Shown here: one piece after another, positions 25,976 to 38,572 of the stretch | How positions within the stretch are numbered: the first letter of the stretch is position 1 | Layout: every line of letters begins with the position of its first letter | Assembly (NCBI RefSeq): GCF_001705435.1 | Contig: NZ_MDEN01000057.1 | Span: 62,001 to 126,000 of the forward strand | DNA length: 64,000 nt | Origin: Pseudomonas graminis | Lineage (GTDB): Bacteria; Pseudomonadota; Gammaproteobacteria; Pseudomonadales; Pseudomonadaceae | Direction of reading: 5' to 3' | Notes under the pieces: generated by a model | What the model was told of the DNA's origin: nothing | Database searches by the model: none | The model's input: the letters and a program-made list of their open reading frames with translations, nothing else | Position numbers and translations under genes: made by a program

Positions 25976-28081
25976 TTAAACCCCCGACGCCTTGGCAGCT
26001 GCAACGTCTTTGATCGAAAGCTTGATACGGCCGCGGTTATCCACGTCCAGCACCAGCACTTCGACTTCTTGACCTTCTTTCAAGATGTCGGTGACCTTCT
26101 CTACGCGAGCGTCGCTCAACATGGAGATGTGCACCAGACCGTCTTTGCCCGGCAGGATGTTAACGAACGCGCCGAAGTCGACGATGCGCTCGACCTTGCC
26201 GACGTAGATCTTGCCGATCTCGGCTTCAGCGGTGATGCCCAGAACGCGCTGACGTGCAGCTTCAGCAGCTTCCTTGGTTTCGCCAAAGATCTTGATCGAG
26301 CCGTCGTCTTCGATGTCGATCGACGCTTTGGTTTCTTCGCAGATGGCACGGATGGTAGCGCCGCCCTTGCCGATCACGTCGCGGATCTTGTCGGTGTCGA
26401 TCTTCATCGCGATCATGGTCGGAGCGTTTTCCGACAGCTCGGTGCGCGACTGACCAATGATGGTGTTCATCTGACCCAGGATGTTCAGACGTGCTTCCAG
26501 CGCCTGACCCAAAGCGATCTCCATGATCTCTTCGGTGATGCCCTTGATCTTGATGTCCATCTGCAGCGCGGTGACACCTTTGGCGGTACCGGCCACTTTG
26601 AAGTCCATGTCGCCCAGGTGGTCTTCGTCACCCAGGATGTCGGTCAGGATGGCGAACTTCTCGCCTTCTTTAACCAGACCCATGGCGATACCGGCGACCG
26701 GCGCCTTCATTGGAACACCAGCGTCCATCAGCGCCAGCGAAGCACCACAGACCGACGCCATGGAGCTGGAACCGTTGGACTCGGTGATTTCCGATACGAC
26801 GCGGATGGTGTACGGGAACACGTCGGCAGCCGGCAGCATGGCCTGAACCGAACGGCGGGCCAGACGGCCGTGACCGATTTCACGGCGACCGGCGCCACCC
26901 ATGCGACCACACTCGCCCACCGAGAACGGAGGGAAGTTGTAGTGCAGCATGAACGGGTCTTTCTTCTCGCCTTCGAGGGTGTCGAGCAGCTGAGCGTCAC
27001 GCGCGGTACCCAGGGTGGCCACGACCAGCGCCTGAGTTTCGCCACGGGTGAACAGCGCCGAACCGTGAGTCTTCGGCAGAACGCCGACTTCGATGTTCAG
27101 CGGACGCACAGTCTTGGTGTCGCGACCGTCGATACGCGGCTTGCCGTTGACGATGTTTTCGCGAACGGTGCGGTATTCGATCTCGCCGAATGCCGCTTTG
27201 ACTTCGCTGGCGGACGGGCTGCCGTCTTCAACAGCCAGCTTGGCAACGATCTGATCCTTCAGCTCACCCAGGCGAGCATAGCGATCGGCCTTGACGGTGA
27301 TGGTGTAGGCCTCGGAGATCGCTGCGCCGAACTCGGAGCGGATAGCGCCCAGCAGTTCAGTGGCTTCAGCTTTCGGCGCCCAGTTCCAGGTTGGCTTGGC
27401 AGCTTCGGCGGCCAGCTCTTTGACGGCCTTGATGACCGACTGGAATTCGTCGTGGGCGAACAGCACGGCGCCCAGCATCTGGTCTTCGGTCAGCTCTTTG
27501 GCTTCCGACTCAACCATCAGTACCGCTTCTTCGGTGCCGGCAACGACCATGTCCAGGCTCGATGCTTTCAGTTGCTCGTAAGTCGGGTTCAGCAGGTAGC
27601 CGGTGCTCTCGTGGAAAGCAACGCGCGCGGCACCGATCGGGCCGTCGAACGGAATACCGGAGATTGCCAGCGCAGCCGAAGTACCGATCATCGCAGCGAC
27701 GTCCGGATCGGTTTTCTTGCTGGTGGAGACGACGGTGCAGACAACCTGCACTTCGTTCATGAAGCCTTCTGGAAACAGTGGGCGGATCGGACGGTCGATC
27801 AAACGCGAGGTCAGTGTTTCTTTTTCGGAAGGACGGCCTTCACGCTTGAAGAAACCACCAGGGATCTTGCCAGCGGCGTAGGTCTTTTCCTGATAGTGAA
27901 CGGAAAGAGGGAAAAAGCCTTTGCTTGCGTCTGCATGCTTGGCGCCGACCACAGTCACGAGAACGGTGACGTCGTCGTCAACGGTGACCAATACAGCACC
28001 AGAGGCTTGACGGGCAATACGGCCAGTCTCGAGGGTTACGGTCGATTGACCGAATTGAAATTTCTTGATTACCGGGTTCAC
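25976..28081 (-). CDS. pnp: Polyribonucleotide nucleotidyltransferase (PNPase)
   Basis: A 701-residue enzyme of full length. Two RNase PH domains are joined by a helical domain, then KH (about 550-615) and S1 (about 620-690) RNA-binding domains. The phosphorolytic active-site segments [15 protein letters not shown] and [17 protein letters not shown] are intact. It degrades RNA 3' to 5' with phosphate, usually as a trimer within the degradosome. It is the last gene of the operon, with a 172-base gap to rpsO that contains hairpins suited to RNase III processing and autoregulation. Confidence 0.98.
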   Translation of the reverse strand: MNPVIKKFQFGQSTVTLETGRIARQASGAVLVTVDDDVTVLVTVVGAKHADASKGFFPLSVHYQEKTYAAGKIPGGFFKREGRPSEKETLTSRLIDRPIRPLFPEGFMNEVQVVCTVVSTSKKTDPDVAAMIGTSAALAISGIPFDGPIGAARVAFHESTGYLLNPTYEQLKASSLDMVVAGTEEAVLMVESEAKELTEDQMLGAVLFAHDEFQSVIKAVKELAAEAAKPTWNWAPKAEATELLGAIRSEFGAAISEAYTITVKADRYARLGELKDQIVAKLAVEDGSPSASEVKAAFGEIEYRTVRENIVNGKPRIDGRDTKTVRPLNIEVGVLPKTHGSALFTRGETQALVVATLGTARDAQLLDTLEGEKKDPFMLHYNFPPFSVGECGRMGGAGRREIGHGRLARRSVQAMLPAADVFPYTIRVVSEITESNGSSSMASVCGASLALMDAGVPMKAPVAGIAMGLVKEGEKFAILTDILGDEDHLGDMDFKVAGTAKGVTALQMDIKIKGITEEIMEIALGQALEARLNILGQMNTIIGQSRTELSENAPTMIAMKIDTDKIRDVIGKGGATIRAICEETKASIDIEDDGSIKIFGETKEAAEAARQRVLGITAEAEIGKIYVGKVERIVDFGAFVNILPGKDGLVHISMLSDARVEKVTDILKEGQEVEVLVLDVDNRGRIKLSIKDVAAAKASGV

Positions 28082-28180
28082 GGTTTCCTACCTTCTTTGT
28101 GGCTCTTGGGGAACTGGTTTCTTGCGAATTCTTGGGCAGCGAGGGGAATCGGACCCTTCGGCAGTCCAGATACAACTAGA

Positions 28181-28214
28181 GGCTGGGAGCCCGCCAGCCC
28201 ACTGGTAAAACCAG
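28181..28214 (-). promoter_or_regulatory. Paired hairpins between rpsO and pnp
   Basis: GGCTGG-N7-CCAGCC (28181-28199) and CTGGT-AAA-ACCAG (28202-28214) lie 40-73 bases after rpsO. In E. coli the corresponding gap holds the rpsO terminator and the RNase III site through which PNPase represses itself. A similar role is inferred here. Confidence 0.5.
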
Positions 28215-28253
28215 CGGAACATGACGACCAACCAACCTCTATCCGAGTCGTTA

Positions 28254-28523
28254 TTAGCGACGCAGACCCAGACGACCGATCAGGGCGCTGTAACGGCTAA
28301 CGTCCTTACCTTTCAGGTAATCCAGCAGCTTGCGACGCTGGTTTACCATACGGATCAGACCACGACGGGAGTGGTGATCCTTGCCGTTGGCCTTGAAGTG
28401 GCCTTGCAGTTTGTTGATGTTGGCGGTCAGCAGTGCAACTTGCACTTCTGGCGAACCAGTATCACCAACAGCTTGCTGGTAGTCGGTTACGATCTGAGCT
28501 TTATCTTCAACGCTGAGTGCCAT
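28254..28523 (-). CDS. rpsO: 30S ribosomal protein S15
   Basis: The 89-residue frame from ATG 28523 ([20 protein letters not shown]) has the standard S15 length. It contains the [25 protein letters not shown] helix region that binds 16S rRNA. The longer upstream reading runs through the leader and is rejected. AAAGGAA precedes the start. It lies within the translation/RNA-metabolism operon, before pnp. Confidence 0.98.
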   Translation of the reverse strand: MALSVEDKAQIVTDYQQAVGDTGSPEVQVALLTANINKLQGHFKANGKDHHSRRGLIRMVNQRRKLLDYLKGKDVSRYSALIGRLGLRR

Positions 28524-28543
28524 GTGGGCATTCCTTTTATCAA

Positions 28544-28568
28544 GAAACCGCTCCTGAGAGACGGTTTC
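28544..28568 (-). promoter_or_regulatory. Hairpin in the rpsO leader
   Basis: GAAACCG-N11-CGGTTTC with perfect 7-bp arms ends 20 bases before the rpsO ATG and just before its ribosome site. Ribosomal protein S15 represses its own translation by binding its leader in several bacteria. This is a candidate site, although the structure differs from the E. coli pseudoknot as far as I can judge. Confidence 0.45.
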
Positions 28569-28674
28569 AACAGGCCGAGAGCTGACTCTCGTATTTAAAT
28601 GTGAGGAGTGACCATGCCTGTTAACAGCCACCCTCGTACCGCCGTGCCAGGAAACCCTGCCGCGACGGGTCCGG

Positions 28675-29592
28675 TCACTCTGACCGAATCAGTCGACGCG
28701 GCGCAATGCGCCCGTCTTCACTCACTTCACCGATCCCGATGAAGCGTCCTTCATGATCCTGCACCCGCACCATGCCAAACTTCGGCGCGTCGGGGGCTCT
28801 CACCGGCTGGCCATGCAGCCAGTAGAACGAACTGTGCTCGGAGAACTGCAGCAGCGGCCAATCCAGCAATCCGCTGTCCGATGGCATCAGGAAGCGATCA
28901 ACCGCTTCGTTACCGCCTTCGGCATGCACGGCTTCCAGCTCTTCCAGCGTTACCGTCTGGGCCAGCGTGAAAGGACCGGCCTGGGTGCGACGCAACTGGG
29001 CGACGTAAGCACCGCAGCCCAGCTTTTCACCGATATCTTCCACGAGGGTACGAATATAGGTGCCTTTGGTGCAGTCGACAGCCAAACGAGCGGTCTCACC
29101 TTCACACGCCAATAATTCCAGGCGCGCAATAGTAACAGAACGCGGTTCGCGCTCCACCACTTCCCCTGCTCGGGCCAGCTTGTATAACGGCTGACCGTCC
29201 CGCTTGAGGGCGGAGTACATCGGCGGTATCTGACTGATATCCCCGCGAAATGCCGGAAGCACCGCCTCGATATCCGAGCGACCAACGGTCACAGGCCGCG
29301 TCTGCAGCACCTCACCCTCGGCGTCGGCCGTGGTGGTGGTCTTGCCGAGCTGCATCAGGGTTTCATAACCCTTGTCGGAATCGAGCAGGTACTGGGAAAA
29401 CTTGGTGGCTTCACCGAAGCACAGCGGCAGAACGCCGGTTGCCAGCGGATCGAGACTGCCCGTATGGCCGGCTTTTTCGGCGTTGAGCAACCAGCGCACT
29501 TTCTGCAGCGCGGCGTTGGACGTGAAGCCCAGCGGCTTGTCGAGCAGGATGATCCCGCTGACGTTACGGCGAATACGCTTGACCTGAGCCAC
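28675..29592 (-). CDS. truB: tRNA pseudouridine-55 synthase
   Basis: A 305-residue TruB. The catalytic motif [20 protein letters not shown] carries the nucleophilic Asp. The [14 protein letters not shown] segment and a C-terminal PUA-like part are present. It makes pseudouridine in the T-loop of nearly all tRNAs and also acts as a tRNA chaperone. It follows rbfA by 3 bases. Confidence 0.97.
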   Translation of the reverse strand: MAQVKRIRRNVSGIILLDKPLGFTSNAALQKVRWLLNAEKAGHTGSLDPLATGVLPLCFGEATKFSQYLLDSDKGYETLMQLGKTTTTADAEGEVLQTRPVTVGRSDIEAVLPAFRGDISQIPPMYSALKRDGQPLYKLARAGEVVEREPRSVTIARLELLACEGETARLAVDCTKGTYIRTLVEDIGEKLGCGAYVAQLRRTQAGPFTLAQTVTLEELEAVHAEGGNEAVDRFLMPSDSGLLDWPLLQFSEHSSFYWLHGQPVRAPDAPKFGMVRVQDHEGRFIGIGEVSEDGRIAPRRLIRSE

Positions 29593-29595
29593 GCC

Positions 29596-29997
29596 TTATT
29601 CCTCCGGACCGTCTTGCTTGGGTGCGGTTTGGTGCTGACCATCTTCAGCCACCGCACGCTCGATCAATGCCGACAAATGCGCGCCACGGGCAACGCTTTC
29701 GTCGTAATGGAAATGCAGTTGCGGAACGCTGCGCAGCTTCATCTCACGGGCCAGCTGCATACGCAGGAACCCTGCAGCAGCATTGAGCACCTTGATCGAC
29801 TGCGCGATTTCTTCGGCGCTGTCCTGCCCCATCACGGTCATGAAGATTTTGGCGTGGCCGACATCACGGCTGACGTCGACGGCGGTGATGGTGACCAACC
29901 CCACGCGGGGGTCTTTGATTTCACGACGGATCAGCTGTGCCAGCTCACGCTGCATCTGATCGCCGATACGTTGGGTACGGCTGTATTCTTTTGCCAT
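29596..29997 (-). CDS. rbfA: 30S ribosome-binding factor A
   Basis: A 133-residue RbfA with one KH-like domain ([20 protein letters not shown], later [17 protein letters not shown]). It binds immature 30S subunits near the 5' end of 16S rRNA and is needed at low temperature. The C-terminal 30 residues are acidic and variable, as usual. It sits between infB and truB. Confidence 0.97.
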   Translation of the reverse strand: MAKEYSRTQRIGDQMQRELAQLIRREIKDPRVGLVTITAVDVSRDVGHAKIFMTVMGQDSAEEIAQSIKVLNAAAGFLRMQLAREMKLRSVPQLHFHYDESVARGAHLSALIERAVAEDGQHQTAPKQDGPEE

Positions 29998-30054
29998 GTC
30001 TTGTTACCTGTCACTGCTGACCCATGGCAAAAGCCATGTGGTCTGAAAGCGGCA

Positions 30055-30088
30055 AACGCCCGGCCTGGCGAGAGCCGGACCGGGCGTT
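30055..30088 (-). promoter_or_regulatory. Hairpin between infB and rbfA
   Basis: AACGCCCGG-N16-CCGGGCGTT, a 9-bp outer stem with further pairing inside, 70 bases after infB. There is no U-tract on either strand. It is probably an mRNA processing or stability structure within the operon. Confidence 0.45.
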
Positions 30089-30158
30089 GCGTTTAGAGTC
30101 CATGACCGACGCCTGGCACTTTCATGCGGCGCAAGCCATGACTCCTGAAGCTCGCGAT

Positions 30159-32684
30159 TTAGAGGCTGCGAGCCACTTGGACCTTCTCGAAGACTTCGAT
30201 CTTGTCACCGACCTTGACGTCGTTGTAGCTCTTGACGCCAATACCGCACTCCATGCCGGCACGTACTTCGGAAGCGTCATCCTTGAAGCGACGCAGGGAT
30301 TCCAGCTCGCCTTCGAAGATAACGATGTCTTCACGCAGTACACGGATTGGACGGTTACGGAAGACAACGCCTTCGATGACCATGCAACCTGCGATCGCGC
30401 CGAATTTCGGCGAGCGGAACACATCGCGGACTTCAGCGATACCCAGGATGTTCTCCCGAACGTCACTGCCAAGCATACCGGTGAGGGCTTTCTTGACGTC
30501 TTCGATGATGTCGTAGATGACGTTGTAGTAACGCATGTCCAGACCTTCCTGCTCGACGATCTTGCGCGCGCCAGCATCGGCACGCACGTTGAAGCCGAAC
30601 AGTACAGCGTTGGAGGCCAGTGCCAGGTTGGCGTCGCTTTCGGTGATACCACCGACGCCGCCGCCCACTACGCGCACTTGCACTTCATCGTTACCCAGGC
30701 CATTCAATGCACCCTGCAACGCTTCCAGAGAACCGCGGACATCGGATTTGAGGACGATGTTGAGCGTCTTCTTCTCTTCCTGACCCATGTTCTCGAAGAT
30801 GTTTTCCAGCTTGCCGGCGTGAGCACGGGCCAGCTTGACTTCGCGGAACTTGCCTTGACGGAACAGAGCCACTTCACGGGCTTTCTTCTCGTCGGCAACA
30901 ACGCTCATCTCGTCGCCAGCGTCCGGCGTACCGTCCAGGCCGAGAATCTCGACAGGGATCGATGGACCGGCTTCTTTGATTGGCTTGCCGTTCTCGTCGA
31001 GCATTGCCCGAACGCGACCGTAGTTGGAGCCAACCAGAACCATGTCGCCTTGACGCAGCGTACCGTCCTGAACCAGAACAGTCGCAACCGGGCCGCGGCC
31101 CTTGTCCAGACGCGATTCAACGACAACACCACGACCCGGAGCCGACGGCGTTGCCATCAATTCCAGAACTTCGGCCTGCAGCAGAACGGCTTCAAGCAGC
31201 TCGTCAACGCCCGTACCCATCTTCGCGGAAACCGAGACGAAAGGCGTCTCGCCACCCCACTCTTCGGACGTTACGCCGTGAACGGACAGTTCACTGCGGA
31301 TACGGTCCAGGTCGGCGCCCGGCTTGTCGATCTTGTTCACGGCAACAACTAGCGGAACACCGGCAGCCTTGGCGTGTTGCACGGCTTCGATGGTCTGCGG
31401 CATTACGCCGTCGTCGGCAGCGACAACCAGAATCACGATGTCGGTTGCCTTGGCACCACGGGCACGCATTGCGGTAAACGCAGCGTGACCCGGGGTATCG
31501 AGGAACGTCACCATGCCACGTTCGGTTTCTACGTGGTACGCACCGATGTGCTGGGTGATACCACCGGCTTCGCCAGCAGCAACCTTGGCGCGACGGATGT
31601 AATCGAGCAGCGAGGTCTTACCGTGGTCAACGTGACCCATGACCGTTACAACCGGCGCACGGGAGAACGTCTCACCTTCGAACTTCAGGGACTCGGCCAG
31701 GGAATCTTCCAGCGCGGTGTCGCTGACCAGGGTCACTTTGTGGCCCAGTTCTTCAGCGACCAGCTGGGCAGTTTCCTGATCCAGAACCTGGTTGATGGTG
31801 GCCGGAGTACCCAGCTTGAACATGAACTTGATGATCTCGGCCGCTTTGACCGACATCTGCTGAGCAAGATCGCCCACGCTGATGGTCTCGCCGATCTTCA
31901 CTTCACGAACGACAGGGCCGGTAGGGCTCTGGAAACCGTGCGCGTTGCGCTTCTTCAGCTTGGCCTTGCCGCGACCGCCGCGACGGAAGCCATCGCTTTC
32001 TTCGTCGGTAGTACGAGGAGCGACGCGTGGCGTTGGCGCCTTTTCCTTGACCGATGCGCGATGCGGGGCGTTCTTGCGATCGCCGTCACCACCGCCGCCG
32101 CTGCGACGATTGTTATCGTCGTTGCGTGGTTTGTCAGGGCGACGCTGTTCGTCTTTCTTGCGATCGGCAGCAGGCGCAGGTGCCGTAGCCGGAGTTTCCC
32201 GGGCTGGCTCGGCAGCTTGCGGTGCCGGTGCCGGCGCTGCAACAGCCTCGGCAACCGGCGCACCCGACGAAGGCTGACGGCGCGCTTCTTCTTCGGCACG
32301 CTGACGGGATTCTTCTTCAGCCTTTTGACGAGCGGCATTTTCTACCGCACGACGTTCGTCCAGCTCGCGCTTGCGTTCGGCTTCGATTTCTTCCGGGCTG
32401 CGCTGAACGAAAACTTTCTTTTTGCGTACTTCAACGCTGATGCTTTTGCTGCCAGCAACGCGCAGGGTACTGGTGGTCTTGCGCTGCAAAGTGATCTTGC
32501 GCGGCTCTTCCACCTTGGCCTTGTGACCGCTTTTCAGGTGCGTCAACAGGGCTTGCTTTTCGATATCGGTCACAACTTGTTCGGCGGCGTTGTGCGGCAA
32601 ACCTGCCTCACGCATCTGCTGTAACAGGCGCTCTACCGGTGTGTCGACCGTTTTGGCCAGTTCTTTCACCGTGACTTGCGTCAT
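30159..32684 (-). CDS. infB: Translation initiation factor IF-2
   Basis: An 841-residue IF-2. The N-terminal IF2_N modules ([20 protein letters not shown]) are followed by a low-complexity Ala/Pro/Arg/Glu-rich linker (about 95-250). The G domain has [18 protein letters not shown] and NKIDKPGAD, followed by domains II-IV. It places fMet-tRNA on the 30S subunit using GTP. It is encoded on the same strand downstream of an initiator tRNA gene. The variable linker accounts for the size difference from other IF-2 proteins. Confidence 0.98.
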   Translation of the reverse strand: MTQVTVKELAKTVDTPVERLLQQMREAGLPHNAAEQVVTDIEKQALLTHLKSGHKAKVEEPRKITLQRKTTSTLRVAGSKSISVEVRKKKVFVQRSPEEIEAERKRELDERRAVENAARQKAEEESRQRAEEEARRQPSSGAPVAEAVAAPAPAPQAAEPARETPATAPAPAADRKKDEQRRPDKPRNDDNNRRSGGGGDGDRKNAPHRASVKEKAPTPRVAPRTTDEESDGFRRGGRGKAKLKKRNAHGFQSPTGPVVREVKIGETISVGDLAQQMSVKAAEIIKFMFKLGTPATINQVLDQETAQLVAEELGHKVTLVSDTALEDSLAESLKFEGETFSRAPVVTVMGHVDHGKTSLLDYIRRAKVAAGEAGGITQHIGAYHVETERGMVTFLDTPGHAAFTAMRARGAKATDIVILVVAADDGVMPQTIEAVQHAKAAGVPLVVAVNKIDKPGADLDRIRSELSVHGVTSEEWGGETPFVSVSAKMGTGVDELLEAVLLQAEVLELMATPSAPGRGVVVESRLDKGRGPVATVLVQDGTLRQGDMVLVGSNYGRVRAMLDENGKPIKEAGPSIPVEILGLDGTPDAGDEMSVVADEKKAREVALFRQGKFREVKLARAHAGKLENIFENMGQEEKKTLNIVLKSDVRGSLEALQGALNGLGNDEVQVRVVGGGVGGITESDANLALASNAVLFGFNVRADAGARKIVEQEGLDMRYYNVIYDIIEDVKKALTGMLGSDVRENILGIAEVRDVFRSPKFGAIAGCMVIEGVVFRNRPIRVLREDIVIFEGELESLRRFKDDASEVRAGMECGIGVKSYNDVKVGDKIEVFEKVQVARSL

Positions 32685-32711
32685 GCACTTCTCTCCTCAG
32701 GCCGCATCTAC

Positions 32712-34193
32712 TTACTCGAACCAATGGGCTCGGGCGGCCATGATCAACTTGCCGGCACGATCATCGTCAATGCCGTCGATGTCGAGCAGATCGTCAATAG
32801 ACTGCTCGGCCAGGTCTTCGCGGGTAATTACGCCGCGCACCGCCAGTTCCATCGCCAAATCCTTGTCCATACCCTCAAGCGAGAGCAGGTCTTCGGCCGG
32901 ATGGGCGTCTGCCAGCTTTTCCTCAGTAGCGATGGCTTTAGTCAACAAACGATCCTTGGCACGAGCGCGAAGCTCGTTGACGGTATCTTCGTCAAAGCCG
33001 TCGATGTTGAGCATTTCTTCCAACGGTACGTAGGCAATCTCTTCCAGGCTGGTGAAGCCTTCGTCTACCAGAACCTGAGCGAGATCCTCATCGACTTCCA
33101 GCTCGTCGATAAAGTTGCGCAGGATGTCACCGGTTTCCGCTTGCTGCTTGGCCTGGATGTCCGATTCGGTCATCACGTTAAGGGTCCAGCCAGTCAACTG
33201 ACTGGCCAACCGCACGTTCTGGCCACCGCGGCCAATCGCCTGGGCGAGGTTATCTGCGCCTACAGCGATGTCCATGGCGTGGGCATCTTCATCAACGATG
33301 ATCGCTGCCACTTCGGCAGGCGACATGGCGTTGATGACGAACTGCGCCGGGTTATCGTCCCAAAGCACGATATCCACACGCTCGCCGCCCAACTCGCCGG
33401 AAACAGCCTGTACGCGCGAACCACGCATGCCGATGCACGCGCCCTGCGGGTCAATGCGTTTGTCCTTGGAGCGAACTGCGATCTTTGCACGCGATCCAGG
33501 ATCACGAGAGGCAGCCATCACCTCGATGAGCCCTTCAGCGATTTCCGGAACTTCAATCCGGAACAGCTCGATCAGCATTTCCGGCGCAGTACGCGACAGG
33601 ATCAACTGAGGGCCGCGGTTCTCGGTGCGGATTTCTTTGAGCAATGCACGGACGCGGACACCTACGCGGAAAGTTTCCCGCGAAATGATGTCTTCACGCG
33701 CCAGCAGAGCTTCGGCATTGTTGCCAAGGTCGACGATGACATTGTCACGTGTAACTTTTTTAACAGTGCCGGAAATGATTTCGCCCAGACGCTCACGGTA
33801 GGCGTCCACGACTTGAGCTCGCTCGGCTTCGCGAACTTTCTGCACGATGACTTGCTTGGCAGTCTGCGCAGCGATACGGCCGAACTCGATGGAATCGATC
33901 TTTTCTTCTACTACATCGCCAACGTTGGCACCGGGGTGCGTCAGCGCAACTTTGCTCGGCCACGTTTCGATCGCCGGATCGTCGAGATCGTCTTCTTCGA
34001 CCACCGTCCAACGACGGAATGTCTCATAGGCGCCTGTTTGACGATTGATCTCGACACGCAGATCTACTTCATCTTCAAAACGCTTCTTGGTGGCCGTAGC
34101 CAGCGCTATCTCAAGCGCTTCAAAAATCACATCGGCCGGTACGCCTTTTTCATTGGATACCGATTCAACAACCAGCAGTACTTCTTTGCTCAT
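32712..34193 (-). CDS. nusA: Transcription termination/antitermination factor NusA
   Basis: A 493-residue NusA from ATG 34193 ([20 protein letters not shown]); an upstream 7-residue extension is not needed. It comprises the N-terminal RNA-polymerase-binding domain, S1 (about 135-200), two KH domains and two C-terminal acidic repeats ([15 protein letters not shown] and [16 protein letters not shown]) typical of gammaproteobacteria. It promotes pausing and termination and takes part in rRNA antitermination. Confidence 0.98.
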   Translation of the reverse strand: MSKEVLLVVESVSNEKGVPADVIFEALEIALATATKKRFEDEVDLRVEINRQTGAYETFRRWTVVEEDDLDDPAIETWPSKVALTHPGANVGDVVEEKIDSIEFGRIAAQTAKQVIVQKVREAERAQVVDAYRERLGEIISGTVKKVTRDNVIVDLGNNAEALLAREDIISRETFRVGVRVRALLKEIRTENRGPQLILSRTAPEMLIELFRIEVPEIAEGLIEVMAASRDPGSRAKIAVRSKDKRIDPQGACIGMRGSRVQAVSGELGGERVDIVLWDDNPAQFVINAMSPAEVAAIIVDEDAHAMDIAVGADNLAQAIGRGGQNVRLASQLTGWTLNVMTESDIQAKQQAETGDILRNFIDELEVDEDLAQVLVDEGFTSLEEIAYVPLEEMLNIDGFDEDTVNELRARAKDRLLTKAIATEEKLADAHPAEDLLSLEGMDKDLAMELAVRGVITREDLAEQSIDDLLDIDGIDDDRAGKLIMAARAHWFE

Positions 34194-34252
34194 CGTACGC
34201 CTCGCCTTTCGCAAGCCATTGGATCCGCGGGATCCGCTGTATCTGGCACGTC

Positions 34253-34711
34253 TTAGTCAAACGTGGGAATAATGTTGGCTTTGTCGATCAGATCGATCGG
34301 CAACAGAAACTCGTGATCTTCAACCTGGACCACGACGTCCTGCTCCTCCACCCCGCGGAGAAGGCCTTGAAAGTTGCGTCGACCTTCAAACGGTGAACGC
34401 AGCTTTATCTTCACTTGTGCCCCGGCAAACTCCGCAAACTGCTCAATGGTAAACAGTGGGCGTTCCATGCCTGGAGAGGAAACTTCGAGCGTGTATTCGG
34501 AGCTGATCGGATCTTCTACATCCAGAATACCGCTGATCTGACGGCTGACGATCGCGCAATCGTCCACCAACACGCCGCCTTCTTTATCGATATAGACGCG
34601 CAACATCGAGTGACGCCCTTGAGACGAAAACTCGATACCCCAGCATTCATAGCCTAGGGCCACGACCACCGGGGCCAGCAAGGCCTGCAACTCTTCTAGC
34701 TTGCTCGACAC
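34253..34711 (-). CDS. rimP: Ribosome maturation factor RimP
   Basis: A 152-residue protein using a GTG start at 34711 ([20 protein letters not shown]), the family's usual N-terminus. The upstream ATG at 34759 would read through a hairpin in the leader. The two-domain fold carries [20 protein letters not shown] and SPGMERPLF. It assists 30S assembly. It is the first protein gene of the operon behind two tRNA genes. Confidence 0.95.
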   Translation of the reverse strand: MSSKLEELQALLAPVVVALGYECWGIEFSSQGRHSMLRVYIDKEGGVLVDDCAIVSRQISGILDVEDPISSEYTLEVSSPGMERPLFTIEQFAEFAGAQVKIKLRSPFEGRRNFQGLLRGVEEQDVVVQVEDHEFLLPIDLIDKANIIPTFD

Positions 34712-34740
34712 CTGAACCCCCTCGTGCATGCTGCAAATAA

Positions 34741-34758
34741 AAAATGGGCAAAAGCCCA
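34741..34758 (-). terminator. Terminator-like hairpin in the rimP leader
   Basis: On the minus strand TGGGC-TTTT-GCCCA followed by TTTTTTATTT, ending about 26 bases before the rimP GTG. Together with the stronger hairpin at 34808-34828 it makes a tandem pair between tRNA-fMet and rimP, suggesting partial termination or attenuation. Confidence 0.55.
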
Positions 34759-34807
34759 ATCATGAAAACGCCGGCGAAAAGCGGCGTCATAAAGTGTCCA
34801 GCTAACA

Positions 34808-34828
34808 AAAAGCCCCTGAAAAGGGGCT
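34808..34828 (-). terminator. Intrinsic terminator after tRNA-fMet
   Basis: On the minus strand GAGCCCCT-TTTC-AGGGGCTTTTTG begins 11 bases after the CCA end of the tRNA. Read-through would feed the rimP operon. Confidence 0.8.
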
Positions 34829-34838
34829 CCGCTAAAAC

Positions 34839-34915
<77 letters not shown>

Positions 34916-34983
34916 ACAAAGCTGGGGCGGAAGTATACGACCGATCCAAATTTGGGTCAATCCGACACATCCACCTACAAGAA

Positions 34984-35006
34984 AGCCCGCTACTGCGGGC
35001 TATCTT
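34984..35006 (-). terminator. Short hairpin after tRNA-Leu
   Basis: On the minus strand AGCCCGC-AGTA-GCGGGCT then TTCTTG, a weak terminator between the two tRNA genes. Confidence 0.5.
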
Positions 35007-35012
35007 GTTAAT

Positions 35013-35098
35013 TGGTACCGAGAAGGGGACTCGAACCCCTACACCCTATGGGCACAACCACCTCAAGGTTGCGTGTCTACCAATTCCACCACCTCGGC
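35013..35098 (-). tRNA. tRNA-Leu (GAG)
   Basis: An 86-base class II tRNA with encoded CCA. The acceptor stem is GCCGAGG/TCTCGGT, the anticodon loop CTTGAGG gives anticodon GAG, and the variable arm is long, as required for leucine tRNAs. It lies between secG and tRNA-fMet. Confidence 0.96.
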
Positions 35099-35142
35099 AT
35101 TACAACTCTTTTGCAGCCCCAAAAACAGCTGCGAATCCGGTG

Positions 35143-36286
<1,144 letters not shown>

Positions 36287-36352
36287 GCTGTACCTCGTCG
36301 GTCAAAGTGGGCGCAGATGTTACCCAACAGTTTCAACACTGGCAAGCCGAAA

Positions 36353-37696
36353 TCAGGCGCAAACTTCAGCAACCAGTTTTGCCAGTTCATCGGCATACCC
36401 GCGAACCAGGATTTCGTCCTCGCCCTCGACCATTACACGCACCAGCGGCTCGGTACCAGACTTGCGCAGAAGCACACGCCCACGCCCGCCCATGGCGACG
36501 GTCACGCGGTCACAGGCTTCAATAACGGCGGGGTGTTTGACCGGATCAACGCCTCCACCCTCAAACCGCACATTGATCAATACCTGAGGGCATTTCTTCA
36601 GGCCTTCGCGCGATTGCGCGAGGCTCTGTCCGGTACGCTTCATCGACAGCAGTACCTGTAATGCAGCGATGATTGCATCCCCCGTTGTGGTATGCCGGAA
36701 GCAGACGACATGGCCCGAGTTCTCGCCACCCACTTGCCAATCGCGCTCCAGCAGCTCTGCGATGACATAGCGGTCGCCAACATTGGCTCGCACGAACGGA
36801 ATATTGAGATCCGCAAGCGCCAGCTCCAGTCCGAGGTTGCTCATCAGCGTACCCACGACACCGCCTTGCAACTGACCGCGCTCCTGAAGGTCCCGCGCAA
36901 TGATGTACAGCAGCTCATCACCGTCAACGATCGCGCCGGTATGGTCGACCATCAGCACACGGTCGCCGTCACCGTCGAAACCGATGCCCAGGTCAGCGCC
37001 ATGCTCGACAACGGCGGCCTGCAGCGCTCCCATGTGGGTGGAGCCGCAGTTGTCATTGATGTTGAGCCCGTTGGGGGCCGCCGACAGTACAGTGACCTCG
37101 GCGCCAAGCTCACGGAGCACATTTGGCGCTACCTTGTACGTCGCACCATGGGCGCAATCGACAACGAGCTTCAACCCGTCGAAGTCAGTGCTGGTCGGAA
37201 CGCTGCTTTTACAGAATTCGATGTAACGGCCAGCGGCGTCGTTGATACGGGACACCTTGCCGAGTTTCTCGGACTCCTCGACGGTCATCGGCGAGTCAAG
37301 CAACTCCTCGATCATCAGCTCGATTTCATCAGGCAGCTTGGTGCCCTGCCCGGAGAAGAATTTGATGCCGTTGTCGTAATGCGGATTATGTGACGCACTG
37401 ATCACGATGCCCGCTTCGGCATGGAATGTACGCGTCAGATAGGCGATCGCAGGCGTCGGCATCGGCCCCAGGAGCATCACGTCCGCACCCGCTGCAGATA
37501 AGCCGGCTTCGAGCGCCGACTCGAACATGTAGCCCGAAATACGGGTGTCCTTGCCTACCAGGATTCGGCATGCGCCCATTTTCCGGAATGCCATCCCTGC
37601 CGCCCAGCCAAGCTTGAGCATGAAATCAGGGGTGATCGGGAATTGGCCTACACGACCGCGGATACCGTCGGTACCGAAATATTTCTTGGTGCTCAT
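36353..37696 (-). CDS. glmM: Phosphoglucosamine mutase
   Basis: A 447-residue enzyme from ATG 37696 ([20 protein letters not shown]). The phosphoserine loop [12 protein letters not shown] (Ser102), metal site DGDGDRV and sugar loop GGENSGH are intact. It converts glucosamine 6-phosphate to glucosamine 1-phosphate for peptidoglycan and LPS. A longer start at 37738 overlaps folP and adds no family sequence. Confidence 0.97.
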   Translation of the reverse strand: MSTKKYFGTDGIRGRVGQFPITPDFMLKLGWAAGMAFRKMGACRILVGKDTRISGYMFESALEAGLSAAGADVMLLGPMPTPAIAYLTRTFHAEAGIVISASHNPHYDNGIKFFSGQGTKLPDEIELMIEELLDSPMTVEESEKLGKVSRINDAAGRYIEFCKSSVPTSTDFDGLKLVVDCAHGATYKVAPNVLRELGAEVTVLSAAPNGLNINDNCGSTHMGALQAAVVEHGADLGIGFDGDGDRVLMVDHTGAIVDGDELLYIIARDLQERGQLQGGVVGTLMSNLGLELALADLNIPFVRANVGDRYVIAELLERDWQVGGENSGHVVCFRHTTTGDAIIAALQVLLSMKRTGQSLAQSREGLKKCPQVLINVRFEGGGVDPVKHPAVIEACDRVTVAMGGRGRVLLRKSGTEPLVRVMVEGEDEILVRGYADELAKLVAEVCA

Positions 37697-37712
37697 GGGT
37701 GCTCCAGATTTC

Positions 37713-38564
37713 TTATTTTGCTGACTGAACAGCAGCAATCATACGCACTACGTCGACCGTCTCCGGGACGTCGTGCACACGCAGGATTTTTGCGCCTTTG
37801 ACCATTGCCATGGCGGCAAGCGCCAGGGCGCCGTGCAGACGCTGGTCAACAGGCTTGTCGAGAACCTTGCCGATCATGCTTTTGCGGGAGACACCGACCA
37901 GCAGTGGACGGCCCAGTGCAAGAAGCGCTTCCATGTGTTTGAACAGGCTCAAGTTATGCTCAAGGGTCTTGGCGAACCCGAATCCCGGATCAAGGATAAT
38001 CCTCTCGGCAGGAATACCCGCTTCAACGCACTGCTCCATGCGCTCGCGCAAGAATGCACTGACCTCACCGACCAGATCAGTGTAGTGAGGGTCATTCTGC
38101 ATGTCCGTCGGTTCGCCACGCATGTGCATGAGGCAGACGGGTAAACCCGTTGCCGCAGCGGCGTCCAGCGCCCCGTCACGGCGAAGCGAGCGAACATCGT
38201 TGATGAGCCCTGCCCCCAGACGTGCAGTCTCGCGGATGACCGCCGGCGTGGAGGTGTCGACCGAAATAATCACATCGAGCTCGGCGCTGATGGCTTCAAC
38301 GACAGGTGCCACGCGCTCCAGCTCTTCAACGGGAGAAACCGATCGCGCGCCGGGCCTTGTTGACTCACCCCCGACGTCGATCAAGGTCGCACCCGCCAGC
38401 ATCATCGCTTCGGCATGACGCAACGCAAGGTCGCGCTGCGCAAAACGGCCGCCGTCCGAGAACGAATCAGGGGTGATATTGAGGATCCCCATCACGTGCG
38501 TGCGGGATAAATCAAGAACCCGGTTGCCGCAAGGCAACCGGGTCGGGTGAAGCGCAGAAGTCAT
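37713..38564 (-). CDS. folP: Dihydropteroate synthase
   Basis: A 283-residue TIM-barrel enzyme with the signature [24 protein letters not shown] and the C-terminal [11 protein letters not shown]. It condenses the pterin pyrophosphate with p-aminobenzoate in folate synthesis and is the sulfonamide target. It lies 8 bases after ftsH and 16 before glmM, the conserved ftsH-folP-glmM order. Confidence 0.97.
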   Translation of the reverse strand: MTSALHPTRLPCGNRVLDLSRTHVMGILNITPDSFSDGGRFAQRDLALRHAEAMMLAGATLIDVGGESTRPGARSVSPVEELERVAPVVEAISAELDVIISVDTSTPAVIRETARLGAGLINDVRSLRRDGALDAAAATGLPVCLMHMRGEPTDMQNDPHYTDLVGEVSAFLRERMEQCVEAGIPAERIILDPGFGFAKTLEHNLSLFKHMEALLALGRPLLVGVSRKSMIGKVLDKPVDQRLHGALALAAMAMVKGAKILRVHDVPETVDVVRMIAAVQSAK

Positions 38565-38572
38565 GTCAGACC

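Noticed and set aside
25919..28300. 793-codon plus-strand open frame opposite pnp
   Set aside because: It is the mirror of pnp codons in a GC-rich genome, has no family motif or ribosome site and covers terminators and intergenic hairpins. pnp on the other strand is certain.
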